From: Pseudobacteriovorax antillogorgiicola
GTDB taxonomy: Bacteria > Bdellovibrionota_B > Oligoflexia > Oligoflexales > RGVZ01
Assembly: GCA_945865565.1 (NCBI GenBank)
Contig: CAMBEK010000013.1
Coordinates: forward strand, 1 to 45,909
Direction of reading: 5' to 3'
Length of the DNA: 45,909 bases
A model generated the notes under the pieces. It searched no databases, was not told where the DNA came from, and saw only the letters and a list, made by a program, of their open reading frames with translations. This document shows, in pieces, positions 1-7,718 of this stretch; position 1 is the stretch's first letter, and every line of letters begins with the position of its first letter. The position numbers were made by a program, and so were the translations under genes.

Positions 1-111
1 TTATCGGCGAGCAGGATGTGACGATTGAGGTATGGCCATTAAGTCCTTTGATTCCGGTACTTTGTCCAACTTCATTTTTTGACGTGATTGGCCAATGGCG
101 CAATATAGCGG

Positions 112-1953
112 CTACCACTTCGCCAAGTCGGCTTCCGTGCTGTCACCCATGACTACTTTGCCGCCCGGGAAATACTCGGACCATCGGCGATCAACCGTTT
201 TCGAGGTTTTTTCATCGCAAAAAAGTTCATCCGGGTACCAAGGCTTCATCCGGGCATCCAACAGGACTGGCCCCTCATACTCTACGCGATTGCGTCCCAG
301 ACTGGTCTTGGCCGCGTATAAATCAGTTTGTGGATTAAATCGGGTGAACGCCGTCCAGATAAAGCTGGGTTCGTTCCGAGTCGCGCGCGCCGCATTGTCC
401 ACGGCAACAATCAACGGCCAGCCTTTAAACTCTGGTAACGCAGATATTGCGGCTCCGATATCCGGGGCATTTTTATAATCAGGCACCTCAACCACCAGGC
501 ACCCGGGACAAAAGACACGGACATCACGAATGCGGTTGTCGGATACTGTGCCGTGCCACTCACCAGGCAATTTCCGGATTGCGTCGCCCAGCCCAAGGAT
601 TACGCCCTTGCTGCCCTTGTTCAATTCTGGCCCGGCGTAATCCAGCGTATCCATCGATGTTTCAGAGAAAATCAAAAGATCCCTTCGCCAGTCGACACGC
701 TCAAGGACATGGACGAGGACTTTTGAAAAATCCCGCAGCGGAATTGGCTTGTCGATGGCAAACAGGAATTTAGTCAAAGCCAACTGGCCTTCACCAAGAA
801 TACGGAAAACGGATGAAAGAGATTCGCGACCATAGCGCTCACGGATAACCGCAGCAGCCAGGGCATGATAACCGCCCTCGCCATAACTCCACAGGTCACG
901 CACCGCCGGCATCACAACCGGAAACAGCGGAGACAGCAATTCCGTCAAATAATCGCCCAAGTAAAAATCTTCCTGGCGCGGTTTGCCGACCACGGTACAC
1001 GGAAAAATCGCACCCTCGCGGTGATAAATCGCCTTCGAACGAAACACAGGAAAATCATGGACCAGCGAATAGTAGCCGTAATGATCTCCGAATGGCCCCT
1101 CGGGGCGCCGCACGCCAGGAGGAACGTATCCCGCCAAACAAAACTCCGCCTCGGCGATGGCCGGCAGGTCTGGTTGCACTGGAACCTTGCAACGCTTTAG
1201 CCTTGAATTTTGCAGCAGAGACGCCAGCAGCAATTCTGGAACATTTTCCGGAAGTGGGGCAATGGCAGAAAGCATCATCGCCGGCGGTCCGCCCAGGTAA
1301 ATATTAACGGGCAATGCTTTGCCGGCACACTCGGCTTCGTGCAAATGAAATCCGGCGCCTTTGCCGATCTGAAAATGCATCCCGGCCTCGCCCGGTTCAA
1401 AAATTTGAACGCGGTACATTCCCAGGTTCTCGGGCTTACCACCCGGTTTTTCAGCCCCAACTGGAACCCGCGTGTGAACCAGAGGCAAAGTTAAAAAAGG
1501 ACCGCCGTCCTTCTCCCAACTTGTCGTCGCCGGAAGTTGGGTTAAATCCGCTCCTGGAATTTGATGCGCCAGGACAGGAGCCCGGCTCGTGTTCTTGAAA
1601 CCTATTTTTGCAGCACGCAGGCCAAGGTCACGCAGTCCCCAAAGTTTACGAATGGATGGAGGCAACAGTTCTTCTGGGAGGGCCGCAATCCGGCGCACGA
1701 AATCTTTTGCCTCTTCGCCAAAGGCAAGATCGACGCGATCGCGCGTGCCGAACATATTGCAGACCAGAGGAAATTTTTTTCCTTTGACGTTTTTGAAGAG
1801 CAACGCAGGCCCACCCGCAGCAATCACGCGCCGGTGGATTTCAGAAATTTCGAGCTTGGGGTCGACTTCCGCGTCAATTTCTACCAGATCACCCCGGACA
1901 CGAAGGGCATCCAAAAAAGAACGCAGGTTGGTGAAGTGAGAGGCTGCAGTCAT
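112..1953 (-). CDS. UbiD-family prenylated-FMN decarboxylase, long form
   Basis: A 613-residue UbiD-family decarboxylase, expected to be cytosolic and to use prenylated FMN to decarboxylate an aromatic or polyprenyl-aromatic acid. The family core is clear: residues 251-256 RLKRCK, and EGPFGDHYG at 285-293, the conserved acidic segment around the catalytic Glu. It is about 115 residues longer than E. coli UbiD (497 aa). Such long forms are known in lineages that make menaquinone by the futalosine route, so a quinone-pathway decarboxylase (MqnL-like) is possible, but the substrate cannot be read from sequence. No ubiX or mqn gene lies beside it. The ATG start gives a normal N-terminus; the stop is TAG. 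The 111 bp beyond it, to the window edge, hold nothing I can support. Confidence 0.9.
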   Translation of the reverse strand: MTAASHFTNLRSFLDALRVRGDLVEIDAEVDPKLEISEIHRRVIAAGGPALLFKNVKGKKFPLVCNMFGTRDRVDLAFGEEAKDFVRRIAALPEELLPPSIRKLWGLRDLGLRAAKIGFKNTSRAPVLAHQIPGADLTQLPATTSWEKDGGPFLTLPLVHTRVPVGAEKPGGKPENLGMYRVQIFEPGEAGMHFQIGKGAGFHLHEAECAGKALPVNIYLGGPPAMMLSAIAPLPENVPELLLASLLQNSRLKRCKVPVQPDLPAIAEAEFCLAGYVPPGVRRPEGPFGDHYGYYSLVHDFPVFRSKAIYHREGAIFPCTVVGKPRQEDFYLGDYLTELLSPLFPVVMPAVRDLWSYGEGGYHALAAAVIRERYGRESLSSVFRILGEGQLALTKFLFAIDKPIPLRDFSKVLVHVLERVDWRRDLLIFSETSMDTLDYAGPELNKGSKGVILGLGDAIRKLPGEWHGTVSDNRIRDVRVFCPGCLVVEVPDYKNAPDIGAAISALPEFKGWPLIVAVDNAARATRNEPSFIWTAFTRFNPQTDLYAAKTSLGRNRVEYEGPVLLDARMKPWYPDELFCDEKTSKTVDRRWSEYFPGGKVVMGDSTEADLAKW

Positions 1954-2214
1954 AAAGTACCCGGATCAATGATGGCGTTTCATGGGCGCGACAAACTTCG
2001 TCGAAGAAGGTAATAAACCAAGCCGTTCCTATCGCCAACCGCAACCGGTCAATCAAACTGTCAATGGATTCGACAGAGGCAATGCAATTACGGCAGATCG
2101 CCCGTTATCATGGCCCGAGAACCACACCCACCAGGGTCGTTGGCGATGCGCCAAAAAACCAAATAAACCACCGTAAATATTAGATTAAACACAAAATCAA
2201 ACTCCCCCTTCTAA

Positions 2215-2322
2215 CCTTGTCTGGCACCCCATCAGGCCGTTGGCCCGAGGCTTGCTCAATGTCCAAGTGGGCGGGAGAAGTCCCGCCCGATGCTCTAACC
2301 TTCAGCTACCCCTGGGACAAGG
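2215..2322 (+). promoter_or_regulatory. Possible structured leader RNA in the 393-bp gap upstream of the Lys-rich protein
   Basis: The gap 1954-2346 has no gene I can support. Its 3' part can fold: CCTTGTC (2215-2221) pairs with GACAAGG (2316-2322), closing a 108-nt domain. Inside is a perfect 8-bp hairpin, GGGCGGGA-gaag-TCCCGCCC (2269-2288), and a small GGCC-gtt-GGCC element (2235-2245). GCCC at 2243-2246 could instead pair with GGGC at 2269-2272, so two folds compete. No T-run follows the hairpin, so it is not a simple terminator. A Shine-Dalgarno AAAGGAG (2331-2337) follows at once. I do not recognise 6S, SRP, tmRNA or a known riboswitch class. Confidence 0.35.
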
Positions 2323-2346
2323 TCCCCGGAAAAGGAGTTTCTGATC

Positions 2347-2760
2347 GTGGGCGTTTCCAAAAGAGTTGATGTTGAGTTGAAAAAGCGGTGGTTCAAGCAG
2401 AAAGCAGGAGATTCCATGGCGACCAGAAAGAAATCAGCAACAAAATCCCGAAAGATGGTTCTAACCGCAGTGATTGGATCACTGGCTGCCTTGGGTATTG
2501 GCGGCGCCGGTTACGTGACTTGGAGTGCAATGAAGGGCAGCGAGGTAGCCCAGGCTGCCGAAGTCACCCGCACTGATCAAAAAACAAGCACAAATACCCA
2601 TATGGCACGCAGCTCTAGCGTTTCAGGGCAGTCAAAATCAGTAAAGAGCCGCCGGGTTAAAGCGGGCACCTCGTGCAAAATCACGAAATCCAAAAAGCAA
2701 AACCATTCAAAGCACACCGCTTCGAAGCACAAACGCAAAAAGTTGCGCCACGCCCACTGA
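2347..2760 (+). CDS. Small Lys/Arg-rich protein with one transmembrane segment
   Basis: Family not recognised. From the GTG at 2347 it has 137 residues; from ATG 2416 it has 114. Both starts have good ribosome sites (AAAGGAG at 2331-2337; AGGAG just before 2416), so the start is undecided. The shorter form begins with a basic stretch (MATRKKSATKSRK), then one hydrophobic Ala/Gly-rich segment, then a Ser/Thr/Lys-rich tail ending KHKRKKLRHAH. The segment could be an anchor or an uncleaved signal. The tail could bind nucleic acid or an acidic envelope polymer; that is inference from composition only. A foldable leader precedes it and a strong terminator follows 20 bp after the stop. Confidence 0.6.
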   Translation: MGVSKRVDVELKKRWFKQKAGDSMATRKKSATKSRKMVLTAVIGSLAALGIGGAGYVTWSAMKGSEVAQAAEVTRTDQKTSTNTHMARSSSVSGQSKSVKSRRVKAGTSCKITKSKKQNHSKHTASKHKRKKLRHAH

Positions 2761-2779
2761 AGCCAGTCGTTGTCAAAGC

Positions 2780-2829
2780 AGCCCGTTTCCGCGACAATAA
2801 TGTTTGTGGAAACGGGCTTTTACATTTTT
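2780..2829 (+). terminator. Rho-independent terminator (or attenuator) after the Lys-rich gene
   Basis: An 11-bp perfect stem, AGCCCGTTTCC (2780-2790) with GGAAACGGGCT (2808-2818). The loop carries a second small stem (ACAA 2794-2797 with TTGT 2804-2807). TTTT, ACA and TTTTT follow. It ends the preceding gene, yet the open frame of the next gene starts in or just after it, so it may act as an attenuator between the two. Confidence 0.8.
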
Positions 2830-3903
2830 AAATCGCCTCTGCGCCTTGCCGTGGGTTCGATAAGCCACGTCCTGATGTCAATTTTGATGCTGATGTCACC
2901 TCTGGCACTGGCCCAAGACGGGCCGCCCCCAGAGCCACCAGCCGAACCGGCGCCAACGCCTGAACAACCCGAACCCGAATACCAACCACCAGCACCTGGT
3001 GACTTCCCGGCATCGCGTTCAGCACCCTCAAAGTCGCTGCCGGGCAAAGGCAACGGATCGGGGGGCGAATCAGGGGCAGCGCAAGGCACAGTCGATGAAA
3101 CAGATGACAGCATCATCCGGGTGCCACACCCACAACCAGCAAAATTACGCCCAATAACTGCCGCAGAACGAAAAAATGCCTGCGCCAGATTCGACGGAAA
3201 ATACATCAGCTACTACAGCGAAATTTATCACGTGGAAAAATGCAAAAGGCGCCTTGTTCAGGACCCATCCACTTTGACGCAAATCATGCGTGGCTCATTC
3301 CAGGTCACGGAAGTTGAGTCCGATATCATCGCTGCGCTCTCTGCCGGTGAATTGATCGCAGATCAAGGCGCGAAAAAAAGGCGTGGCTGCAAACAACTTG
3401 AGGGTAAATTCGTAACCTTTTCCTACGTCGACATTTATTTCATCCAGAAGTGCAAAAAGAGGGCTTTCCCCGACTGGGAAACATTTATTGCATGGCAAAA
3501 AAAAATGGGGCGTAAGTCCGGAATTGGTGCAGAGGTCATCCCACTTTCCGAGGCTGAATTCGATCTGCTTCAAATCGGCCCCGAAATTCCATCTGCCGTC
3601 GATTTAGAGTTTATCCGGCAGTATGACCGCAGCAAGGTGGTCGATATCATTCCAATCGATGAGGCCTGTCGCGGCCTGGAGGGTAAAACGGTCTCGTTTT
3701 ATTCCAAACTCTACAAAATTGAGAAATGTCGTAAAAGAGAGCTCGATCCTGAGCTTGCGACACTTAAAAACCCGTCACTGAATCCCAAGGTACTCACCGC
3801 AGAGCAATGGAATTCCCTGCCGGACGGCAAGCCGATAAAAACTGAAAGCGAAGGGCAGAAACGCAAAGCGGTTCAATACAAACCACTACCCCACGGGGGA
3901 TGA
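2800..3903 (+). CDS. Secreted protein with three copies of a two-cysteine module
   Basis: Family not recognised. A hydrophobic N-terminal segment ending PLALAQ looks like a signal peptide. A Pro/Glu/Ala-rich linker follows, then three copies of a short module: Cys, about six residues including GK, aromatic residues around an S-x-I/L-Y core, then KC(K/R)(K/R)R. They start near 3181, 3388 and 3667, with Cys pairs 20, 21 and 20 residues apart, suggesting one disulfide per module in the periplasm or outside. No candidate start (TTG 2770, ATG 2800, GTG 2851, ATG 2875) has a clear ribosome site. ATG 2800 is chosen because it gives a basic n-region, but it lies in the terminator loop; 2851 or 2875 are alternatives. 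The 3' end overlaps the convergent regulator by 18 bp. Confidence 0.75.
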   Translation: MFVETGFYIFKSPLRLAVGSISHVLMSILMLMSPLALAQDGPPPEPPAEPAPTPEQPEPEYQPPAPGDFPASRSAPSKSLPGKGNGSGGESGAAQGTVDETDDSIIRVPHPQPAKLRPITAAERKNACARFDGKYISYYSEIYHVEKCKRRLVQDPSTLTQIMRGSFQVTEVESDIIAALSAGELIADQGAKKRRGCKQLEGKFVTFSYVDIYFIQKCKKRAFPDWETFIAWQKKMGRKSGIGAEVIPLSEAEFDLLQIGPEIPSAVDLEFIRQYDRSKVVDIIPIDEACRGLEGKTVSFYSKLYKIEKCRKRELDPELATLKNPSLNPKVLTAEQWNSLPDGKPIKTESEGQKRKAVQYKPLPHGG

Positions 3904-4737
3904 GATCACGTCTTTAATCCGCCGGTTCATGATCTGACGAGACAGCCAAAACACTTCCGATAAATGATTGACCAAGTCGCGAGCAACGCCGGCACGCGCA
4001 ACCTCTGCGCGTACAAGCCTCAACGGCGCGAGCAACTCCAGGGCAAACCAGTTCTGCTCAACCTCACGGACGAGCTGATGTAAATGGGATGGTAAACTGG
4101 TGCGCCCCTGAGGACGGTACCCGGCTGGTTGCGCGAGCAAGACCGATCCTGCCTGCCTGGCCATTTCAAACCGGTAATGTGGACGCGATTCTCGCCCGGC
4201 GGGGATATTTTTGAATTCAATCCCCGAAAAAGCCCTCACAATTTCCGGCAAAAAAACCGGTACCTCTGAACACCCTATTTTTTCATGAACCCCAGCAACG
4301 ATTTTTTCAATGGCTGTCCGGTCGATCAAACAACCTGATCTGATTGCACCCTCGCGCTCCCGGCTCCATTGACCGGCATGAACGCGGCGCATTTCAGTGA
4401 AGGTGTGTTCCAATACCACCGGATCGATCACGAAAGCACCATAGCCTCTCGCCTCACACACAGCCTCAACATCGTCCAACAAACCCGTGGCTACAGCGGC
4501 CACAAGCGCATCGTCGCATTGCAATTGCAATGCAATCGACTGCAGAGCGTAAATCGAATGAATCTGCTTCTTGCCATTTTTCCAATGACTGCAATCGGCT
4601 GGATCGAGATCTAGTAAACCACCGACATCCTGATCCATGACGCGGGCACTTCCACGACGAATTCCGAGGACCGCCCGGCAAAATTGGAACAAGGCAGCCG
4701 ATTCAGGAAACCTCTGAGTCGATACCGGATCGGTCAT
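3886..4737 (-). CDS. HTH / ImmA-IrrE-like regulator with degenerate zinc site
   Basis: A 283-residue cytosolic protein. Residues about 15-90 resemble an XRE-type helix-turn-helix region. The C-terminal half follows the ImmA/IrrE (COG2856) layout: FEMARQAGSVLL at 190-201 sits where the family has F-x-L-A-H-E-L-G-H-x-L-L, and ALELLAP...LVRAEV...LSEVFWLSRQIMNRRI matches the family's closing helices. The zinc-binding H-E-x-x-H is absent: the three catalytic positions read Arg, Gln and Ser. I infer a regulator that kept the fold but lost protease activity. Domain assignment is by eye and the HTH is weak. It is convergent with the Cys-repeat gene and divergent from clpS; its targets are unknown. 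Confidence 0.7.
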   Translation of the reverse strand: MTDPVSTQRFPESAALFQFCRAVLGIRRGSARVMDQDVGGLLDLDPADCSHWKNGKKQIHSIYALQSIALQLQCDDALVAAVATGLLDDVEAVCEARGYGAFVIDPVVLEHTFTEMRRVHAGQWSREREGAIRSGCLIDRTAIEKIVAGVHEKIGCSEVPVFLPEIVRAFSGIEFKNIPAGRESRPHYRFEMARQAGSVLLAQPAGYRPQGRTSLPSHLHQLVREVEQNWFALELLAPLRLVRAEVARAGVARDLVNHLSEVFWLSRQIMNRRIKDVISSPVG

Positions 4738-4860
4738 TTCAGCCTCTGAAAAAGCAAGATGTAGACTAAATGATCATTCTTCTCGGGAACTTATCACTGC
4801 CACTTAATATCCGTCAACGGACTGCAAAAAATCATGTTTTTTGCCGATAAGTCTGAGGGA

Positions 4861-4889
4861 TTGACATACTATGTTTCAGACCCAATGTT
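4861..4889 (+). promoter_or_regulatory. Possible clpS promoter
   Basis: A perfect TTGACA at 4861-4866 with AATGTT 17 bp downstream (4884-4889). The -10 box matches the consensus at only three of six positions. It lies 35 bp before the clpS ATG, so the leader would be short. Confidence 0.3.
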
Positions 4890-4923
4890 GAAAGGTCAGG
4901 AATTTTCGTTTGGAGACGGTTTC

Positions 4924-5271
4924 ATGAGCCAAAACCTGCCTATCATAAAAGATACCGGGCGCAGCGATGACCAGGGATCTGGCACCTCTGTGATCACGGA
5001 ACGCAAGGTTCAGACGCGCGCACCAAATCTGTACCGGGTCCTCCTGCACAACGACGACTACACCCCGATGGAGTTTGTCGTGATGGTCCTTGAAACATTT
5101 TTTAACAAGGAACGGGCGGTCGCGACCGAAATTATGATCAGCGTGCACTCCAAGGGTGTCGGTGTTTGTGGTGTTTATCCATACGAGATTGCTGAAACCA
5201 AGGTCGCGCTGGTCATGGAATGCGCGCGAGAGAACGAACATCCTCTCCAATGCACCATGGAGCGAGTCTGA
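4924..5271 (+). CDS. clpS: ATP-dependent Clp protease adaptor ClpS
   Basis: A 115-residue adaptor that binds the ClpA N-domain and delivers N-degron substrates to ClpAP. The family signature [18 protein letters not shown] is intact, including the Asn-Asp-Asp loop that reads the N-terminal residue of substrates, followed by the Val-x-His-(S)-x-G segment. The first 25-30 residues are the usual flexible arm. ATG 4924 is chosen over the upstream in-frame ATG 4834 because TGGAGACGG sits at the right distance and the protein then has the normal family length. clpA follows 92 bp downstream in the same direction, the classical pairing. Confidence 0.96.
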   Translation: MSQNLPIIKDTGRSDDQGSGTSVITERKVQTRAPNLYRVLLHNDDYTPMEFVVMVLETFFNKERAVATEIMISVHSKGVGVCGVYPYEIAETKVALVMECARENEHPLQCTMERV

Positions 5272-5363
5272 GCGGAAGGGTTCACTGGACAGGTTTTGAA
5301 GTTACGGCGTGACGTTTGCATTGAGAACGAAGTCTGGCAACAGAGGACTGGACAGGAGGGCTT

Positions 5364-7718
5364 ATGATCAGCCACGAACTCGAAGTCAGCCTGAACCTTG
5401 CAGTAAGCGAGGCGGCACGACGCGGTCACGAATACGTGACTGTGGAACATGTCCTTTTTGCCCTGTTGCAAAACGACACTGCCATCAAAGCCCTGCGTGC
5501 CTGCGGCGGATCAGTGGACTACACACGCCAAAAACTAGAAGAATTTTTTGATGAGCACATTCCAGCAGGCACTTTGCGTCCAGGCCAGATGCCGCAACCG
5601 ACAATTGGTTTTCAGCGCGTGATACAACGCGCCGCCCAACACGTTCGTGCAGCTGGAAAAGATAAAATCAAAGGGGAAAACCTGCTAGTTGCCCTCTTCT
5701 CAGAACGCGATTCGTTTGCTGTCTACTTCCTGCAACAACAGCACATCAGCCGGTTTGACGTGATCAATTACATTTCCCACGGAATCGCCAAGCCAGGCGA
5801 AGCCTCCGAACCGGGAAGCGAATCCCCGGGCGGCTCCGGACCAGAACAGCCGATTGGCAGGATAGGCGAGGGCGAAAAATCCGATCCGCAACCGCGCGAA
5901 GATGACGATGACTCAGAGACTGGTCCGGCAGAACGGCAAAATGGGCGCGACCCCTTGGCGCTCTATGCGGTTGACCTGTGCGCACGTGCTCGCGAGGGAC
6001 TCATCGACCCGCTGATTGGCCGCGATTTAGAAATTGAGCGCACGGTCCAGGTTCTCTGCCGGCGCCGCAAGAACAACCCCCTTCTGGTCGGCGATGCCGG
6101 CGTCGGGAAAACAGCCATTGCCGAAGGATTGGCCCTTCGGATTACGGAGAACAAAATTCCGACGCCCCTCAAGGGCGCCACGATTTACTCCCTGGACATG
6201 GGCTCATTGCTCGCTGGATCGCGATTCCGCGGCGATTTTGAACAACGACTCAAAGGCCTGCTCGCATCAATCAAGAAAAAAAAGAACGCCATTCTGTTTA
6301 TCGACGAGATTCATACCGTCATCGGCGCCGGTTCTGTCAGCGGTGGTACCCTCGACGCCTCGAATCTATTGAAGCCCTCTCTGGCAAACGGCACCCTGAG
6401 GTGCATCGGCTCAACGACCTTCAAAGAATTTCGCAGCCATTTTGAAACGGACCACGCCCTCGTCCGCCGGTTTCAGAAAATTGACATCGACGAGCCGTCG
6501 ATTGAAGACACCATTTCCATTTTAAAGGGCCTCAAGTCGCGCTACGAGGAACACCACAAGGTGAAGTACTCGCCTGATGCGCTGCGCGGCGCCGTTGAAC
6601 TTTCGGCGCGATACCTGCGAGACAAGAAATTGCCTGACAAGGCCATCGACGTCATTGATGAAGTTGGATCGGCTGCATCGTTGGCGCGGGATCCTTTGAA
6701 ATCCACCAAGATCCGCACCATCACCCTCGACGATGTCCAGACCGTGGTCGCAAAAATGGCCCGCATTCCACCCCAAAAAGTATCCAGCTCTGACAAGACT
6801 GCGCTGAAAGATCTGGATCACCGCCTCAAATCAGTGGTGTTTGGTCAGGATGCAGCGATTGACGCGCTGGCTTCCGCTATAAAACTTTCACGCTCGGGAC
6901 TGGGCTCTGAAGAAAAACCTATCGGCAGCTTTCTGTTCGCAGGTCCTACTGGAGTTGGAAAAACAGAAGTTGCCAAACAGCTGGCATCGATCATGGGCAT
7001 TGAATTCATTCGCTTTGACATGAGCGAATACATGGAACGCCACACTGTTTCCCGCTTGATTGGCGCACCTCCTGGATATGTCGGATTTGATCAGGGCGGA
7101 CTGTTGACAGACGCCGTGAACAAGAACCCACACGCCGTTCTTCTCTTTGACGAGATTGAAAAGGCCCACGGAGACCTGCAAAATATTTTGCTCCAGGTCA
7201 TGGACCACGGCACGCTGACTGACAACAACGGCCGTCAAACTGATTTCCGCAACACCATCATCATCATGACAACCAATGCTGGTGCGCGGGAAATGATGCA
7301 TGGTTCGATTGGGTTCACCAGAACACCGGGGATGTCCCCAAATGAAAAGGGTGACCTTGAGGCGATCAAGAGTGCCTTCGCCCCGGAATTCAGAAACCGC
7401 CTTGACGTCGTGATTTACTTCCAGTCGCTGCCTCGTCCAGTCATCTTGTCGGTCGTCGATAAGTTCACGAAGGATGTGGTGACCAAACTGGCTGCCAAGA
7501 AAGTCGATGTCACGATTGATGATTTGGCTCGCCAATATTTGGCCGACAAGGGTTTTGATCCATCCTTCGGCGCAAGACCGCTCGCACGATTGATTCAAAA
7601 CGAGATCGCAAAGCCATTGGCTGAGGAAGTCTTGTTCGGCAAACTGGCCAAAGGTGGATCCGTGAAGATCAGCGTTTCAGGGGACGGACCGGAGAAGAAG
7701 CTTTCGTTTCATTACTGA
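5364..7718 (+). CDS. clpA: ATP-dependent Clp protease ATP-binding subunit ClpA
   Basis: A 784-residue double-ring AAA+ unfoldase that feeds ClpP. The double Clp N-domain spans residues 1 to about 145. A Gly/Glu/Asp-rich linker of about 50 residues (147-195) looks longer than that of E. coli ClpA. Walker A of D1 is GDAGVGKT (243-250) with ILFIDEIHT as Walker B; Walker A of D2 is GPTGVGKT (527-534). An IGF loop in D2 (TNAGAREMMHGSIGF) matches the ClpP-docking IGL/IGF tripeptide, so it should work with ClpP, which is not in this window. The start has a strong AGGAGG. Its last 50 bp overlap the 3' end of the convergent outer-membrane gene. Confidence 0.97.
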   Translation: MISHELEVSLNLAVSEAARRGHEYVTVEHVLFALLQNDTAIKALRACGGSVDYTRQKLEEFFDEHIPAGTLRPGQMPQPTIGFQRVIQRAAQHVRAAGKDKIKGENLLVALFSERDSFAVYFLQQQHISRFDVINYISHGIAKPGEASEPGSESPGGSGPEQPIGRIGEGEKSDPQPREDDDDSETGPAERQNGRDPLALYAVDLCARAREGLIDPLIGRDLEIERTVQVLCRRRKNNPLLVGDAGVGKTAIAEGLALRITENKIPTPLKGATIYSLDMGSLLAGSRFRGDFEQRLKGLLASIKKKKNAILFIDEIHTVIGAGSVSGGTLDASNLLKPSLANGTLRCIGSTTFKEFRSHFETDHALVRRFQKIDIDEPSIEDTISILKGLKSRYEEHHKVKYSPDALRGAVELSARYLRDKKLPDKAIDVIDEVGSAASLARDPLKSTKIRTITLDDVQTVVAKMARIPPQKVSSSDKTALKDLDHRLKSVVFGQDAAIDALASAIKLSRSGLGSEEKPIGSFLFAGPTGVGKTEVAKQLASIMGIEFIRFDMSEYMERHTVSRLIGAPPGYVGFDQGGLLTDAVNKNPHAVLLFDEIEKAHGDLQNILLQVMDHGTLTDNNGRQTDFRNTIIIMTTNAGAREMMHGSIGFTRTPGMSPNEKGDLEAIKSAFAPEFRNRLDVVIYFQSLPRPVILSVVDKFTKDVVTKLAAKKVDVTIDDLARQYLADKGFDPSFGARPLARLIQNEIAKPLAEEVLFGKLAKGGSVKISVSGDGPEKKLSFHY

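Noticed and set aside
1-75. 24-codon minus-strand frame ending at the first base
   Set aside because: No ribosome site and no similarity I can see; length is within chance.
3-152. Open plus-strand frame from the left edge (about 49 codons)
   Set aside because: It has no recognisable motif, runs 41 bp into the antisense of ubiD, and is short enough to be chance. It could be the tail of a gene outside the window, but that cannot be shown.
6888-7598. 236-residue minus-strand frame inside clpA
   Set aside because: Antisense to conserved ClpA motifs; no own motif.
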